Shown piece by piece: positions 54,474 to 63,024 of a stretch of 64,000 nt of DNA (position 1 is its first letter; every line of letters begins with the position of its first letter). The translations under genes and the position numbers were made by a program. The stretch covers positions 1 through 64,000 of the forward strand of contig DATIDV010000034.1 in NCBI GenBank assembly GCA_035456105.1. The letters are read 5' to 3'. This DNA is from Viridibacterium sp035456105 (lineage in GTDB: Bacteria > Pseudomonadota > Gammaproteobacteria > Burkholderiales > Rhodocyclaceae). The notes beneath the pieces were generated by a model. It searched no databases and had not been told where the DNA came from. It saw only the letters and a program-made list of their open reading frames with translations.

Positions 54474-54553
54474 TCATTCCCGCTCAGGCGGGAATCCAGA
54501 GTCGCTCACCGCAACCCAACGCCGCTGGATTCCCGCCTTCGCGGGAATGACGG
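54474..54553. repeat. BIME-like pair of inverted palindromes
   Basis: Two stems ATTCCCGC-N4-GCGGGAAT (54476-54495 and 54529-54548) face each other, flanked by TC(A)...CCAG and CTGG...TGACGG. A second copy of the same unit lies at 55873-55958. The pair sits between ligI and ligA inside the operon. Confidence 0.85.
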
Positions 54554-54575
54554 CAAACAAGAGACAGGTCATCTA

Positions 54576-54986
54576 ATGCCACTCGACAAACCCTACAAGG
54601 ACGTACCCGGCACGACGATTTTCGATGCCGAGGAATCGCGCAAGGGCTACTGGCTCAACCAGTTCTGCATGTCGCTGATGCAGGCCGAAAACCGCGAGCG
54701 CTTCAAGGCCGATGAACGCGCCTATCTCGATGAGTGGGCGATGACGGAAGACCAGAAGCTGGCCGTGCTGGCGCGCGATCTGAATCGCTGCATCTCGCTC
54801 GGCGGCAACATCTATTTTCTCGCCAAGATCGGCGCCACCGACGGCAAGAGCTTCCAGCAGATGGCGGGCAGCATGACCGGCATGTCGGAGGAGGCCTATC
54901 GCGAAATGATGATCAAGGGCGGCCGCCCCATCGAGGGCAATCGCTACCAGCACGAGTGGGACGCAAAGAAAAAGGAGCAACAGTAA
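54576..54986 (+). CDS. ligA: Protocatechuate 4,5-dioxygenase alpha subunit
   Basis: The small subunit of the ring-cleaving extradiol dioxygenase. 136 residues with the LigA pattern: RKGYWLNQFCMSLMQAENRE, RFKADERAYLDEWAMTEDQK, ARDLNRCISLGGNIYFLAKI and GMSEEAYREMMIKGGRP. It lies after the BIME-like repeat. Its stop overlaps the ligB start (TAATG), tying subunit synthesis. Confidence 0.95.
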   Translation: MPLDKPYKDVPGTTIFDAEESRKGYWLNQFCMSLMQAENRERFKADERAYLDEWAMTEDQKLAVLARDLNRCISLGGNIYFLAKIGATDGKSFQQMAGSMTGMSEEAYREMMIKGGRPIEGNRYQHEWDAKKKEQQ

Positions 54987-55852
54987 TGGCCCGCATCACA
55001 GCCAGCGTTTTCACCTCGCACGTGCCCGCCATCGGCGCGGCGATGGATCTGGGCAAGACGCAAGAAGCCTACTGGCAACCGCTGTTCGCCGGCTATGAGT
55101 ACAGCCGCCAGTGGCAGCGCGACAACAAGCCCGACGTGGTCTTCCTCGTTTACAACGACCACGCCAATGCCTTCAGCCTGGACTTCATCCCGACCTTCGC
55201 GCTCGGCACCGCGGCACACTACCCGGTCGCCGACGAAGGCTGGGGCCCACGTCCGGTGCCTGCCGCAGAAGGCCACGCCGAATTGGCCGCACATATCGCG
55301 CAGAGCGTGATCCAGGAGGACTTCGATCTCACCCTCGTCAATCGCATGCCGATCGACCACGGCTTCACCGTGCCGCTGTCGCTGATGTGCGGTGAGACGC
55401 CACCTGACGGCAAATGGCCGTTCAAGGTGATTCCGTTCGCCGTCAATGTCGTGCAGTACCCGGTGCCTTCGGGCCGCCGCTGTTTCCAGATCGGCCAAGC
55501 AATTCGCCGCGCCATCGAGTCGTATGACGAAGACATCAACGTGCACATCTGGGGCACGGGCGGCATGACGCACCAGTTGCAGGGGCCGCGTGCGGGCCTC
55601 ATCAACCGCGAATGGGACAACGCCTTCCTCGACCGCCTCATCGCCGACCCGGCAAGTCTCGCGCAGACACCGCACATCGAGTACGTGCGCGAAGCCGGCT
55701 CGGAAGGGATTGAACTCGTCATGTGGCTGATCGCGCGCGGCGCAATGGCAGACGTGACCGGCGGCCCTGCCCCCATCGTCAAGCATCGCTTCTATCACGT
55801 GCCGGCCTCGAATACAGCGGTGGGTCATTTGATTCTGGAGGAAGCCAAGTGA
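54986..55852 (+). CDS. ligB: Protocatechuate 4,5-dioxygenase beta subunit
   Basis: The catalytic subunit: Fe(II)-dependent meta-cleavage of protocatechuate to 4-carboxy-2-hydroxymuconate semialdehyde. Iron ligand His is in FTSHVPAIGAAMD, the second in the VYNDHANAF loop, and the catalytic base and Glu lie further on (MPIDHGFTVPL, LINREWDNAFLD). 288 residues, ATG 54986. One base overlaps ligA. Confidence 0.95.
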   Translation: MARITASVFTSHVPAIGAAMDLGKTQEAYWQPLFAGYEYSRQWQRDNKPDVVFLVYNDHANAFSLDFIPTFALGTAAHYPVADEGWGPRPVPAAEGHAELAAHIAQSVIQEDFDLTLVNRMPIDHGFTVPLSLMCGETPPDGKWPFKVIPFAVNVVQYPVPSGRRCFQIGQAIRRAIESYDEDINVHIWGTGGMTHQLQGPRAGLINREWDNAFLDRLIADPASLAQTPHIEYVREAGSEGIELVMWLIARGAMADVTGGPAPIVKHRFYHVPASNTAVGHLILEEAK

Positions 55853-55872
55853 GCGTCCAGCCAACCACACTT

Positions 55873-55958
55873 CCGTCATTCCCGCGCACGCGGGAATCCA
55901 GTGTCTTTTTCGTCGCGCGCATCAAGTCGCAGGATTCCCGCGTTCGCGGGAATGACGG
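55873..55958. repeat. BIME-like pair of inverted palindromes (second copy)
   Basis: Two stems ATTCCCGC-N4-GCGGGAAT at 55878-55897 and 55934-55953, with outer ends CCGTC and GACGG. Same family as 54474-54553, located between ligB and ligC. Such elements usually affect mRNA stability between operon segments. Confidence 0.85.
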
Positions 55959-55973
55959 CAAGGGAGAGTGCTG

Positions 55974-56936
55974 ATGTCCTCCACGATCAAAGTCGCCCTC
56001 GCCGGCGCAGGCGCTTTCGGCATCAAGCACCTCGACGGCATAAACAACATCGACGGGGTGGAAGTCGTATCGCTGGTCAGCCGCGAGCTCGACAAGACAC
56101 GCGAGGTCGCCGCGAAGTACGGCATCGGCCACTGTACGACCGAGCTCGCCGACAGCCTCGCGCTGCCGGAAGTCGATGCGGTGATCCTGTGCACGCCCAC
56201 GCAGATGCACGCGGCGCAGGCGCAAGCCTGTTTGCGTGCGGGCAAGCACGTGCAGGTGGAAATTCCGCTCGCCGATTCGCTTGCTGACGCACAGGCCGTC
56301 GTCGCGCTACAGAAACAAACCGGCCTCGTCGCGATGTGTGGCCACACTCGCCGCTTCAACCCGAGCCACCAGTTCGTGCACAAGAAAATCACGGCCGGCG
56401 AATTCAACATCCAGCAGATGGATGTGCAGACCTATTTCTTCCGCCGCACCAACATGAATGCGCTGGGTCAGGCACGCAGCTGGACGGACCACTTGCTGTG
56501 GCATCACGCGGCGCACACGGTGGACTTGTTCGCGTATCAGGCCGGCAGCCCCATCGTGCAGGCCAATGCGATCCAGGGGCCGATTTCGCCGACGCTGGGT
56601 ATTGCCATGGACATGTCGATCCAGCTCAAGGCGGCCAATGGCGCGATCTGCACGCTGAGCCTGTCGTTCAACAACGATGGCCCGCTCGGCACATTCTTCC
56701 GCTACATCGGCGACAGCGCGACCTACATCGCACGCTACGACGACCTTTTCAACGGCAAGGAAGAGAAACTCGACGTGTCGCACGTCGATGTCTCGATGAA
56801 TGGCATCGAGTTGCAGGACCGCGAGTTCTTCGCCGCGATTCGTGAAGGGCGTGAGCCCAATGCCAGCGTGGCGCAGGTACTGCCCTGCTACGAAGTACTG
56901 CACAAGCTTGAGCAACAACTACAGGCGGCGGGCTGA
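55974..56936 (+). CDS. ligC: 4-carboxy-2-hydroxymuconate-6-semialdehyde dehydrogenase, LigC
   Basis: Oxidises the LigAB product (hemiacetal form) to 2-pyrone-4,6-dicarboxylate using NADP. Gfo/Idh/MocA fold: Rossmann motif VALAGAGAFGIKHLDGI, MCGHTRRFNPSHQF, and SWTDHLLWHHAAHTVDLF. 320 residues from the ATG at 55974. Placed after the second BIME repeat. Confidence 0.92.
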   Translation: MSSTIKVALAGAGAFGIKHLDGINNIDGVEVVSLVSRELDKTREVAAKYGIGHCTTELADSLALPEVDAVILCTPTQMHAAQAQACLRAGKHVQVEIPLADSLADAQAVVALQKQTGLVAMCGHTRRFNPSHQFVHKKITAGEFNIQQMDVQTYFFRRTNMNALGQARSWTDHLLWHHAAHTVDLFAYQAGSPIVQANAIQGPISPTLGIAMDMSIQLKAANGAICTLSLSFNNDGPLGTFFRYIGDSATYIARYDDLFNGKEEKLDVSHVDVSMNGIELQDREFFAAIREGREPNASVAQVLPCYEVLHKLEQQLQAAG

Positions 56937-56978
56937 TTCAGCCAGTTCGTCTCATCCATAAAAATAACGGAGACAATT

Positions 56979-57503
56979 TTGAATACACCATTAAGCGACG
57001 CCACGCATGATCGCGTGATCGATCGCCTCTGCGACATCAGTGCTGCCATCGGGGGCGCAGTGCTGGTCGCCATTGCCTGCGTGACGGTAGTCAGTGTCAT
57101 CGGGCGCGCCTTCTTTTCACATCCCATTCTGGGTGACATCGAGCTCGTCCAACTTGGCAGTGCCGTCGTCGTCGCTTCCTTTCTGCCTTACACGCAACAT
57201 CGCCGCGCCAACATCATGGTGGACTTCTTCACCTCCGGCGCCGCGCTGCGCACGCAGCGTTTCATGGATACCTTCGGCACATTCCTCTATACGCTTGTCA
57301 TGGCACTGATCTTGTGGCGCGTCGCCGTCGGCGGCATTGACATCAAGGCGGCAGGCGAGCGTTCGATGCTGATGGACATCCCGCTGTGGTGGCCCTACAC
57401 GTTGATGCTGCCGGGCCTCGCGCTGAGCGTCGCGGTCGGCATACGACAAATATTCTGGCAATGGCATCACTCGGCCCGCACCGAAGCAAGGGAGGTCGCA
57501 TGA
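56979..57503 (+). CDS. TRAP transporter small permease (DctQ type)
   Basis: 174 residues from a TTG start with GGAGA upstream. Four TM segments (GGAVLVAIACVTVVSVIGRA, QLGSAVVVASFLPYTQHRRA, TLVMALILWRVAVGG, WPYTLMLPGLALSVAVG). It pairs with the large permease (ATGA overlap) and the binding protein downstream. The cluster suggests uptake of an aromatic or dicarboxylic acid feeding the pathway (inference). Confidence 0.9.
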   Translation: MNTPLSDATHDRVIDRLCDISAAIGGAVLVAIACVTVVSVIGRAFFSHPILGDIELVQLGSAVVVASFLPYTQHRRANIMVDFFTSGAALRTQRFMDTFGTFLYTLVMALILWRVAVGGIDIKAAGERSMLMDIPLWWPYTLMLPGLALSVAVGIRQIFWQWHHSARTEAREVA

Positions 57504-58822
57504 GCACCATGTCCATCGGCCTCTCGGTCTTCGCCATGATGCTGGTATTGATGGCGATCCGCGTGCCCATCGCGATCTCCATGTTCGTGCCGGGGGCCGT
57601 GGGTTATCTCATGCTGTCCGGCTGGCATCCGTTGCTGGCGCACATCAAGGGCGCCGTGTATGGGCGCGTATCGGTGTATGACCTGTCGGTCATTCCGCTG
57701 TTCATGCTGATGGGTGCCTTTGCCGTTCAGGGTGGCCTGTCGAAAGCGCTGTTCGATTTTGCAAATTCGCTGCTCGGTCGCTTCAAGGGCGGCATGGCCA
57801 TGGCGGGCATCCTCGCCTGTGCGGCCTTCGGTTCGATCTCCGGCAGCACGGTAGCGACGACTGCAACGATTGCCCAAGTGGCATATCCGGAAATGCGCCG
57901 CATCGGCTACAACGGACGTCTTGCGACGGCGGTGCTGGCCACCGGCGGCACCATGGGGGTCTTGCTGCCACCTTCCGTGACGCTGATGGTCTACGCGATC
58001 CTAACCGAGCAGAACATCACCAAGATGTTCCTCGCGGCCTATGTGCCCGCACTGCTGGCCGCCATCGGCTATCTGCTGGCCATTATCGTGATGGTGCGCG
58101 TGAACCCCGAGCAGGCCCCTCCCGCACGTGCGGCTTCGGCAAGCGAAGTGATGCGGGCGGCCAGCAAGGTGTGGCCGATCCTGGCGATCTTCCTGGTGGT
58201 CTTCGGCGGCATTTACGGTGGCTTGTTCACCGCGACGGAAGGCGCTGCCATCGGCAACATTCTGACCTTTGTCATCACGCTGCTCCGTGGCGACATGGAT
58301 CGCTCGCGCTTCATTACCGCCGTGCGCAGCGCCGCGCAAACCAGCGGCATGATCTTCATGATCTTCCTCGGGGCGGACATGATCAACGCCGCCCTCGCGC
58401 TATCGCAGTTGCCGTCGCAACTGGCCGAACTCGTGGCGCATATGCAGATCTCGCCCGTGATCGTGATGGCGTGTGTGATGCTGTTCTACGTCGTGCTCGG
58501 CTGTGTGATGGACGAGATGTCGATGATCCTGCTGACGGTGCCGACGCTGTTCCCCGTGATCATGGGCATGGATTTCTTCGGCCTCGTGCCCGCCGACAAG
58601 GCGCTGTGGTTCGGCATCCTGATTCTCACCGTGTGCGAGATCGGCATGATCTTCCCGCCGGTGGGATTGAACGTCTACATCATGAACGGGCTCGCCAAGG
58701 ATGTGCCCATGTCCGAAACCTACAAGGGCGTCATCCCGTTTCTCGTTACCGACGCCATCCGCCTTTCACTGCTGGTCATGTTCCCGACGCTCACGCTGTG
58801 GCTCGTGCATCGGCTCATGTAG
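57500..58822 (+). CDS. TRAP transporter large permease (DctM type)
   Basis: 440 residues from the ATG at 57500, overlapping the small permease by four bases. About 12 TM segments with the DctM landmarks VPIAISMFVPGAVGYLM, FGSISGSTVATTATIA, ATGGTMGVLLPPSVTLMVYA and GLNVYIMNGLA. It is the ion-coupled channel component. Confidence 0.93.
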   Translation: MSTMSIGLSVFAMMLVLMAIRVPIAISMFVPGAVGYLMLSGWHPLLAHIKGAVYGRVSVYDLSVIPLFMLMGAFAVQGGLSKALFDFANSLLGRFKGGMAMAGILACAAFGSISGSTVATTATIAQVAYPEMRRIGYNGRLATAVLATGGTMGVLLPPSVTLMVYAILTEQNITKMFLAAYVPALLAAIGYLLAIIVMVRVNPEQAPPARAASASEVMRAASKVWPILAIFLVVFGGIYGGLFTATEGAAIGNILTFVITLLRGDMDRSRFITAVRSAAQTSGMIFMIFLGADMINAALALSQLPSQLAELVAHMQISPVIVMACVMLFYVVLGCVMDEMSMILLTVPTLFPVIMGMDFFGLVPADKALWFGILILTVCEIGMIFPPVGLNVYIMNGLAKDVPMSETYKGVIPFLVTDAIRLSLLVMFPTLTLWLVHRLM

Positions 58823-58883
58823 TACCACTCGAGGCAGCAACACCCGCTCACTACCCGTACCACACCCCATAGAGGAGACAATC

Positions 58884-59930
58884 ATGAAGAACACTTTTTC
58901 TATCTTTGCACGTACGGCTCTGACAGGACTGGCCATCGCCCTGCTGCCGCTGCCCTCCATGGCGCAGGAAACAATCGTATTCAAATTGCATCACTTCCTG
59001 CCCGCCAGTTCGTACGCGCAGACCATGATGATCCAGCCCTGGTGCGACAAGATCGCGGCTGAATCGAACAACCGCATGAAGTGTCAGATCTACTCGTCGA
59101 TGCAGCTGGGCGGCACACCGCCGCAACTCATCGAACAGGTGCGCGATGGTGTGGCCGACATCATCTGGACCCTGCCCGGCTACACGCCCGGTCGCTTCCC
59201 TTCGTTGGAAGCCTTCGAGCTACCGTTCATGATGCAGAACCCGGAAGCCACCAGCAAGGCGCTGTGGGACTACACGCAGCTGTTCAGCAAGCAGGAGTTC
59301 AAGGATGTTCACCCGATCGCGTTCCATGTGCACGGCGACGGTGTGTTCCACATGACCAACAAGCCGATCAAGACCATGGCGGATCTGCGCGGCCTCAAGC
59401 TGCGTGCGCCGACGCGCATGACCACCAAGTTCATCGCCATGCTCGGCGCCACGCCGGTGAGCATGCCTGTACCGCAGGTGGGCGACGCGTTGTCCAAGGG
59501 CGTCATCGATGGCGCCGTGGTGCCGTATGAAGTCGTGCCTTCGGTGAAGATCGAGGAGCTGGTGAAGTACCACTCCGAGACTGACCCCGCCGAACCGGCC
59601 TTCTACACCTCTACCTTCATCCTGGCGATGAACCCCGCGAAGTACAACTCGCTGCCGGCTGATCTCAAGAAGGTGATCGACAACAACAGCGGTGTTAACC
59701 AGTCAGGTCTCTCGGGCCGCGCCTTCCTGGCGGCCGACGCAGAAGGCAAGAAGCTGACGCTCAAGAACACGCACAACACGATTCCCGCTTCCGAGCTGGC
59801 TTCGTGGAAGGCAATCGGCAACAAGCTCTCAGCTGAATGGGTCGCTGACATGAACAGCAAGGGCGCTGACGGCCAGAAGATGCTGGACACAGCTCGCAGC
59901 CTGATCAGCAAGTACGCCACCGCGAAGTAA
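58884..59930 (+). CDS. TRAP transporter substrate-binding protein (DctP type)
   Basis: 348 residues with signal peptide (LTGLAIALLPLPSMAQ). The DctP fold is recognised by FKLHHFLPASSYAQTMMIQP, the conserved LRAPTRMTTKFIAMLGATPV (carboxylate-binding Arg) and GVIDGAVVPYEVVPS. GAGGAGA precedes the ATG. A hairpin follows the stop. Confidence 0.93.
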   Translation: MKNTFSIFARTALTGLAIALLPLPSMAQETIVFKLHHFLPASSYAQTMMIQPWCDKIAAESNNRMKCQIYSSMQLGGTPPQLIEQVRDGVADIIWTLPGYTPGRFPSLEAFELPFMMQNPEATSKALWDYTQLFSKQEFKDVHPIAFHVHGDGVFHMTNKPIKTMADLRGLKLRAPTRMTTKFIAMLGATPVSMPVPQVGDALSKGVIDGAVVPYEVVPSVKIEELVKYHSETDPAEPAFYTSTFILAMNPAKYNSLPADLKKVIDNNSGVNQSGLSGRAFLAADAEGKKLTLKNTHNTIPASELASWKAIGNKLSAEWVADMNSKGADGQKMLDTARSLISKYATAK

Positions 59931-59953
59931 ATCTGCTTCCAGGCAAGCCCCGG

Positions 59954-59980
59954 GTGCGACGTCACGGCGTCGCACTTCGT
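59954..59980 (+). terminator. Hairpin after the TRAP genes
   Basis: GTGCGACG (59954-59961) pairs with CGTCGCAC (59968-59975), then TTCGTTTCT. A weak intrinsic terminator, so the tannase-family gene may be a separate unit or a readthrough partner. Bases 59981-60171 hold no gene. Confidence 0.5.
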
Positions 59981-60171
59981 TTCTACAAGACCCGACGCAA
60001 TACGCGATGCCGGCTGTCCAGACCTTCTCACTCCACATCGCCTGCCAACACGCGCGGCATGCTGGAACCGGACAGCACGAGTGTTATTGACGGTCCGTCC
60101 GCCACCACCATGGCATCAACAATTGTCATCGATTGAGCAGTCCCACTTTTCCCACGAGTAGGAGTCGCATC

Positions 60172-61950
60172 ATGACGAAGAGAGCCAGCAAGTATTTCCG
60201 ATCCCTGAATCTGCGCGGCCTGACCGGTCTCGCGTTTGCATGGAGTATCGCGGTCGCGCTGTCGGCCGCCCTCATGTTTTCCAGTCGCGCCGAGGCCAGC
60301 GGTGGCCTCGCCAATCTGCCCGCCGTGCAGCCGGTGATGACCTGCGCGCAGGTAACAGGACTCGATTTAAGCGACGCCGCCGATGCAGCGGTGACGCTCA
60401 AGTCCGCCACCATCGTGGGGGCTGGCACACCGGCACCTTATTGCGAAGTGCGCGGCACCATTGCACCTGCCAACACGCTGGTCGTACGCCTGCCAATCAA
60501 TGGCTGGACACAACGATACGTGCAGACCGGTTGTGGCGGCCTGTGCGGCAGTGCCAACATCAACTATGGCGTCGGCATTACCTGCGCGCCTGTTGCGGAC
60601 GGCACGGTGGCCAGCGCCACCACCGACATGGGGCACCAGGGCGGCGGCGGTGCATGGGCCACAGACAACCCGCAGGCGCTGATCGACTTTGCCTACCGTG
60701 GCGTGCACGTCACGTCAAAAGTCACCAAGGCGCTCATCGCGAAGTTCTACGGCAAGCGTCCCGCTTACTCGTACTTTATCGGCTGCTCGGACGGCGGGCG
60801 TGAGGCGCTGATGGAAGCGCAGCGCTACCCCGAAGATTTCGACGGCATCGTTGCCGGTGCGCCGGCCAACAACATGGTGGTGCAGAACTCCTATCACCAC
60901 ACTTGGAACGTGCTGGCCAACAAGGATGCCGACGGCAAGTTCATCCTGCTGTCCGGCAAGCTGCCAATGCTGCACAGCGCGGTGCTCAATGCCTGCGATG
61001 CACAGGACGGCGTGACCGATGGTCTGATCACAGACCCACGGGCCTGCCACTTCAATCCGACCAGCATCCAGTGCACCACGGGCCAGGATCCAGCCACCTG
61101 CCTCACGGCAGCGGAAGCGGGCGTGGTGCGTCGCCTGCACGATGGCGCCACCGATGCACATGGCCGCTTCCTGGAAGTACCGGGCGCGCATGAGTGGGGA
61201 TCGGAGCTGTCCTGGACCCTGTTCGTCCCGGCGACCGCTACGCCGGCCAACCCGGTTTTCAGCGAGAACATCGCGCTGGATTTCCTGCGCTACCTGGCTT
61301 TCTTCAACACCTACAACCCCAGCTACAAGCTGACCGACCTGCCTTTCACGGTGGCCGGTTTCTGGCAGACGATGCAGACCTCGATCTACGAGTCGGCACT
61401 CGATCCCGATCTCAAGCGCTTCGCAAAGCATGGCGGCAAGCTGCTGTTGTGGCACGGCTGGAACGATCAGCACATCCCGCCACGTAACACCATTGACTAC
61501 TACGATGCCGTGCGCCGCAGCATGGGCGAACAGAGGGCCGACAAGTTCGTGAAGCTCTATCTGCTCCCCGGCGTTACACACTGCGGCGGTGGCGAAGGCC
61601 CTGACACAATCGAACTGCTGCAACCGCTGATGGCGTGGGTTGAAGGACGCGTTGAGCCCGGCAAGGTCATCACATCGAAAGTGGTCGGCGGTGTCGTCAC
61701 GCGCACGCGTCCGGTCTTCCCCTATCCCGCTGTAGCGCGCTACGTCGGCAATGGCAGCATCAACGACGCAGTCAATTTCGTTGCTGCTACGCCGTATTAC
61801 CACGAGCGTCATGACGAGGGCGACTGGGAGGGTAAAGACCTGTTCTCGCATGGCTATCAGGCCAACTGCAAAGCAGTCGGCACGCAACTGGTCTGCAATC
61901 CATCGAGCCTGCAACTCAAGCACGCAAGATCAGAACACGATCATCACTAG
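60172..61950 (+). CDS. Tannase/feruloyl esterase family protein
   Basis: 592 residues from the ATG at 60172 with TAGGAG seven bases upstream. A signal peptide (LAFAWSIAVALSAALMFSSR AEA split) precedes a serine hydrolase domain with nucleophile motif GCSDGGREAL, Asp in HGWNDQHIPP and His in GVTHCGGGEGPD. The family hydrolyses gallate, ferulate or terephthalate-type esters. Exported to the periplasm, it could release hydroxybenzoates or hydroxycinnamates for the pathway next to it (inference). Confidence 0.88.
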   Translation: MTKRASKYFRSLNLRGLTGLAFAWSIAVALSAALMFSSRAEASGGLANLPAVQPVMTCAQVTGLDLSDAADAAVTLKSATIVGAGTPAPYCEVRGTIAPANTLVVRLPINGWTQRYVQTGCGGLCGSANINYGVGITCAPVADGTVASATTDMGHQGGGGAWATDNPQALIDFAYRGVHVTSKVTKALIAKFYGKRPAYSYFIGCSDGGREALMEAQRYPEDFDGIVAGAPANNMVVQNSYHHTWNVLANKDADGKFILLSGKLPMLHSAVLNACDAQDGVTDGLITDPRACHFNPTSIQCTTGQDPATCLTAAEAGVVRRLHDGATDAHGRFLEVPGAHEWGSELSWTLFVPATATPANPVFSENIALDFLRYLAFFNTYNPSYKLTDLPFTVAGFWQTMQTSIYESALDPDLKRFAKHGGKLLLWHGWNDQHIPPRNTIDYYDAVRRSMGEQRADKFVKLYLLPGVTHCGGGEGPDTIELLQPLMAWVEGRVEPGKVITSKVVGGVVTRTRPVFPYPAVARYVGNGSINDAVNFVAATPYYHERHDEGDWEGKDLFSHGYQANCKAVGTQLVCNPSSLQLKHARSEHDHH

Positions 61951-61984
61951 CCTGCGCAAGCCTGCTAGTCACGATTGAAACCTC

Positions 61985-62004
61985 CCGGGGGCTGACGCCC
62001 CCGG
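61985..62004 (+). other. GC-rich hairpin before the aldo/keto reductase gene
   Basis: CCGGGGGC (61985-61992) pairs with GCCCCCGG (61997-62004) around TGAC, without a T-run. Possibly the end of the tannase-family transcript. Confidence 0.5.
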
Positions 62005-62022
62005 CTAACCGGAAGAAGCACA

Positions 62023-63024
62023 ATGTCATCATCTCAGTCACGGCGCATCGCCGGCCGGTCTGTTTCCGCGATCGGACTCGGCTGCATGAATCTCAGCCAT
62101 GCGTATGGTGTTCCACCTGCGGAGTCGGATGCGCAGCGTCTGCTGCTGCGCGCGCTGGACCTCGGCGTGGACTTCTTCGACACGGCAGCACTGTATGGCT
62201 TCGGGGCAAATGAAGAACTCGTCGGCCGCGCGCTGTCAACGCATCGCTCGCGTTTTTTCCTCGCCAGCAAGTGCGGCATGCAGGGCGTGAATGGCGTGCG
62301 CGTCATCGACGGCCGCGCGGCCACCATCAAGGCCACCTGCGAAGACAGCCTGCGCCGCCTGCGCACCGACCACATCGATCTCTACTACCTGCATCGCTGG
62401 GATAAGACAGTCGCTATTGAGGAGAGCGTCGGCGCAATGGCCGATCTCGTACGCGAAGGCAAGATCGGCAGCATCGGCCTGTCGGAAGTGTCTGGCGCGA
62501 CGCTACGCCGCGCGCATGCGGAGCACCCCATCGCCGCGCTTCAATCGGAATACTCACTGTGGACGCGCAACCCGGAGTTGGGCGCACTCGCGGCCTGCCG
62601 TGAACTCGGCGTGGCTTTCGTCGCTTTCAGCCCGCTGGGGCGCGGCTATCTCGGCGGATCCCTGCACGACGTCACGGCTCTTGATGCCAAAGACATACGT
62701 CGTTCGATGCCGCGTTTCGCACCCGAAGCCTACGCCGCCAATCTGGCCCTGCTCGACGAAGCGCACCTCATCGCCAGCGAAGCACAATGCAGTCTCGCGC
62801 AGCTATCGCTGGCCTGGTTGCTGGCGCGCGGCGACGACATCATCCCGATTCCCGGCACCGTACAGATCGCCCACCTCGAAGACGACCTGGGCGCCGAACG
62901 CGTCGCGCTGAGCGCTGACCATATGGCGCGGCTGGATGCACTGTTCGCGCATACGCGTATCCGCGGCGAGCGCTACAACGCGGCCTCGATGGCCGAGGTC
63001 GACAGCGAGAACTACGCACAATGA
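62023..63024 (+). CDS. Aldo/keto reductase (333 aa)
   Basis: NADPH-dependent reductase of the AKR superfamily: IGLGCMNLSHAYG, VDFFDTAALYGFGANEELVG (catalytic Asp and Tyr), the Lys in FFLASKCG, and the His in YYLHRWDKT. The cofactor-binding end IPIPGTVQIAHLEDDL is present. It overlaps pobA by four bases (ATGA). The substrate is unknown; an aromatic aldehyde would fit the context. Confidence 0.9.
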   Translation: MSSSQSRRIAGRSVSAIGLGCMNLSHAYGVPPAESDAQRLLLRALDLGVDFFDTAALYGFGANEELVGRALSTHRSRFFLASKCGMQGVNGVRVIDGRAATIKATCEDSLRRLRTDHIDLYYLHRWDKTVAIEESVGAMADLVREGKIGSIGLSEVSGATLRRAHAEHPIAALQSEYSLWTRNPELGALAACRELGVAFVAFSPLGRGYLGGSLHDVTALDAKDIRRSMPRFAPEAYAANLALLDEAHLIASEAQCSLAQLSLAWLLARGDDIIPIPGTVQIAHLEDDLGAERVALSADHMARLDALFAHTRIRGERYNAASMAEVDSENYAQ

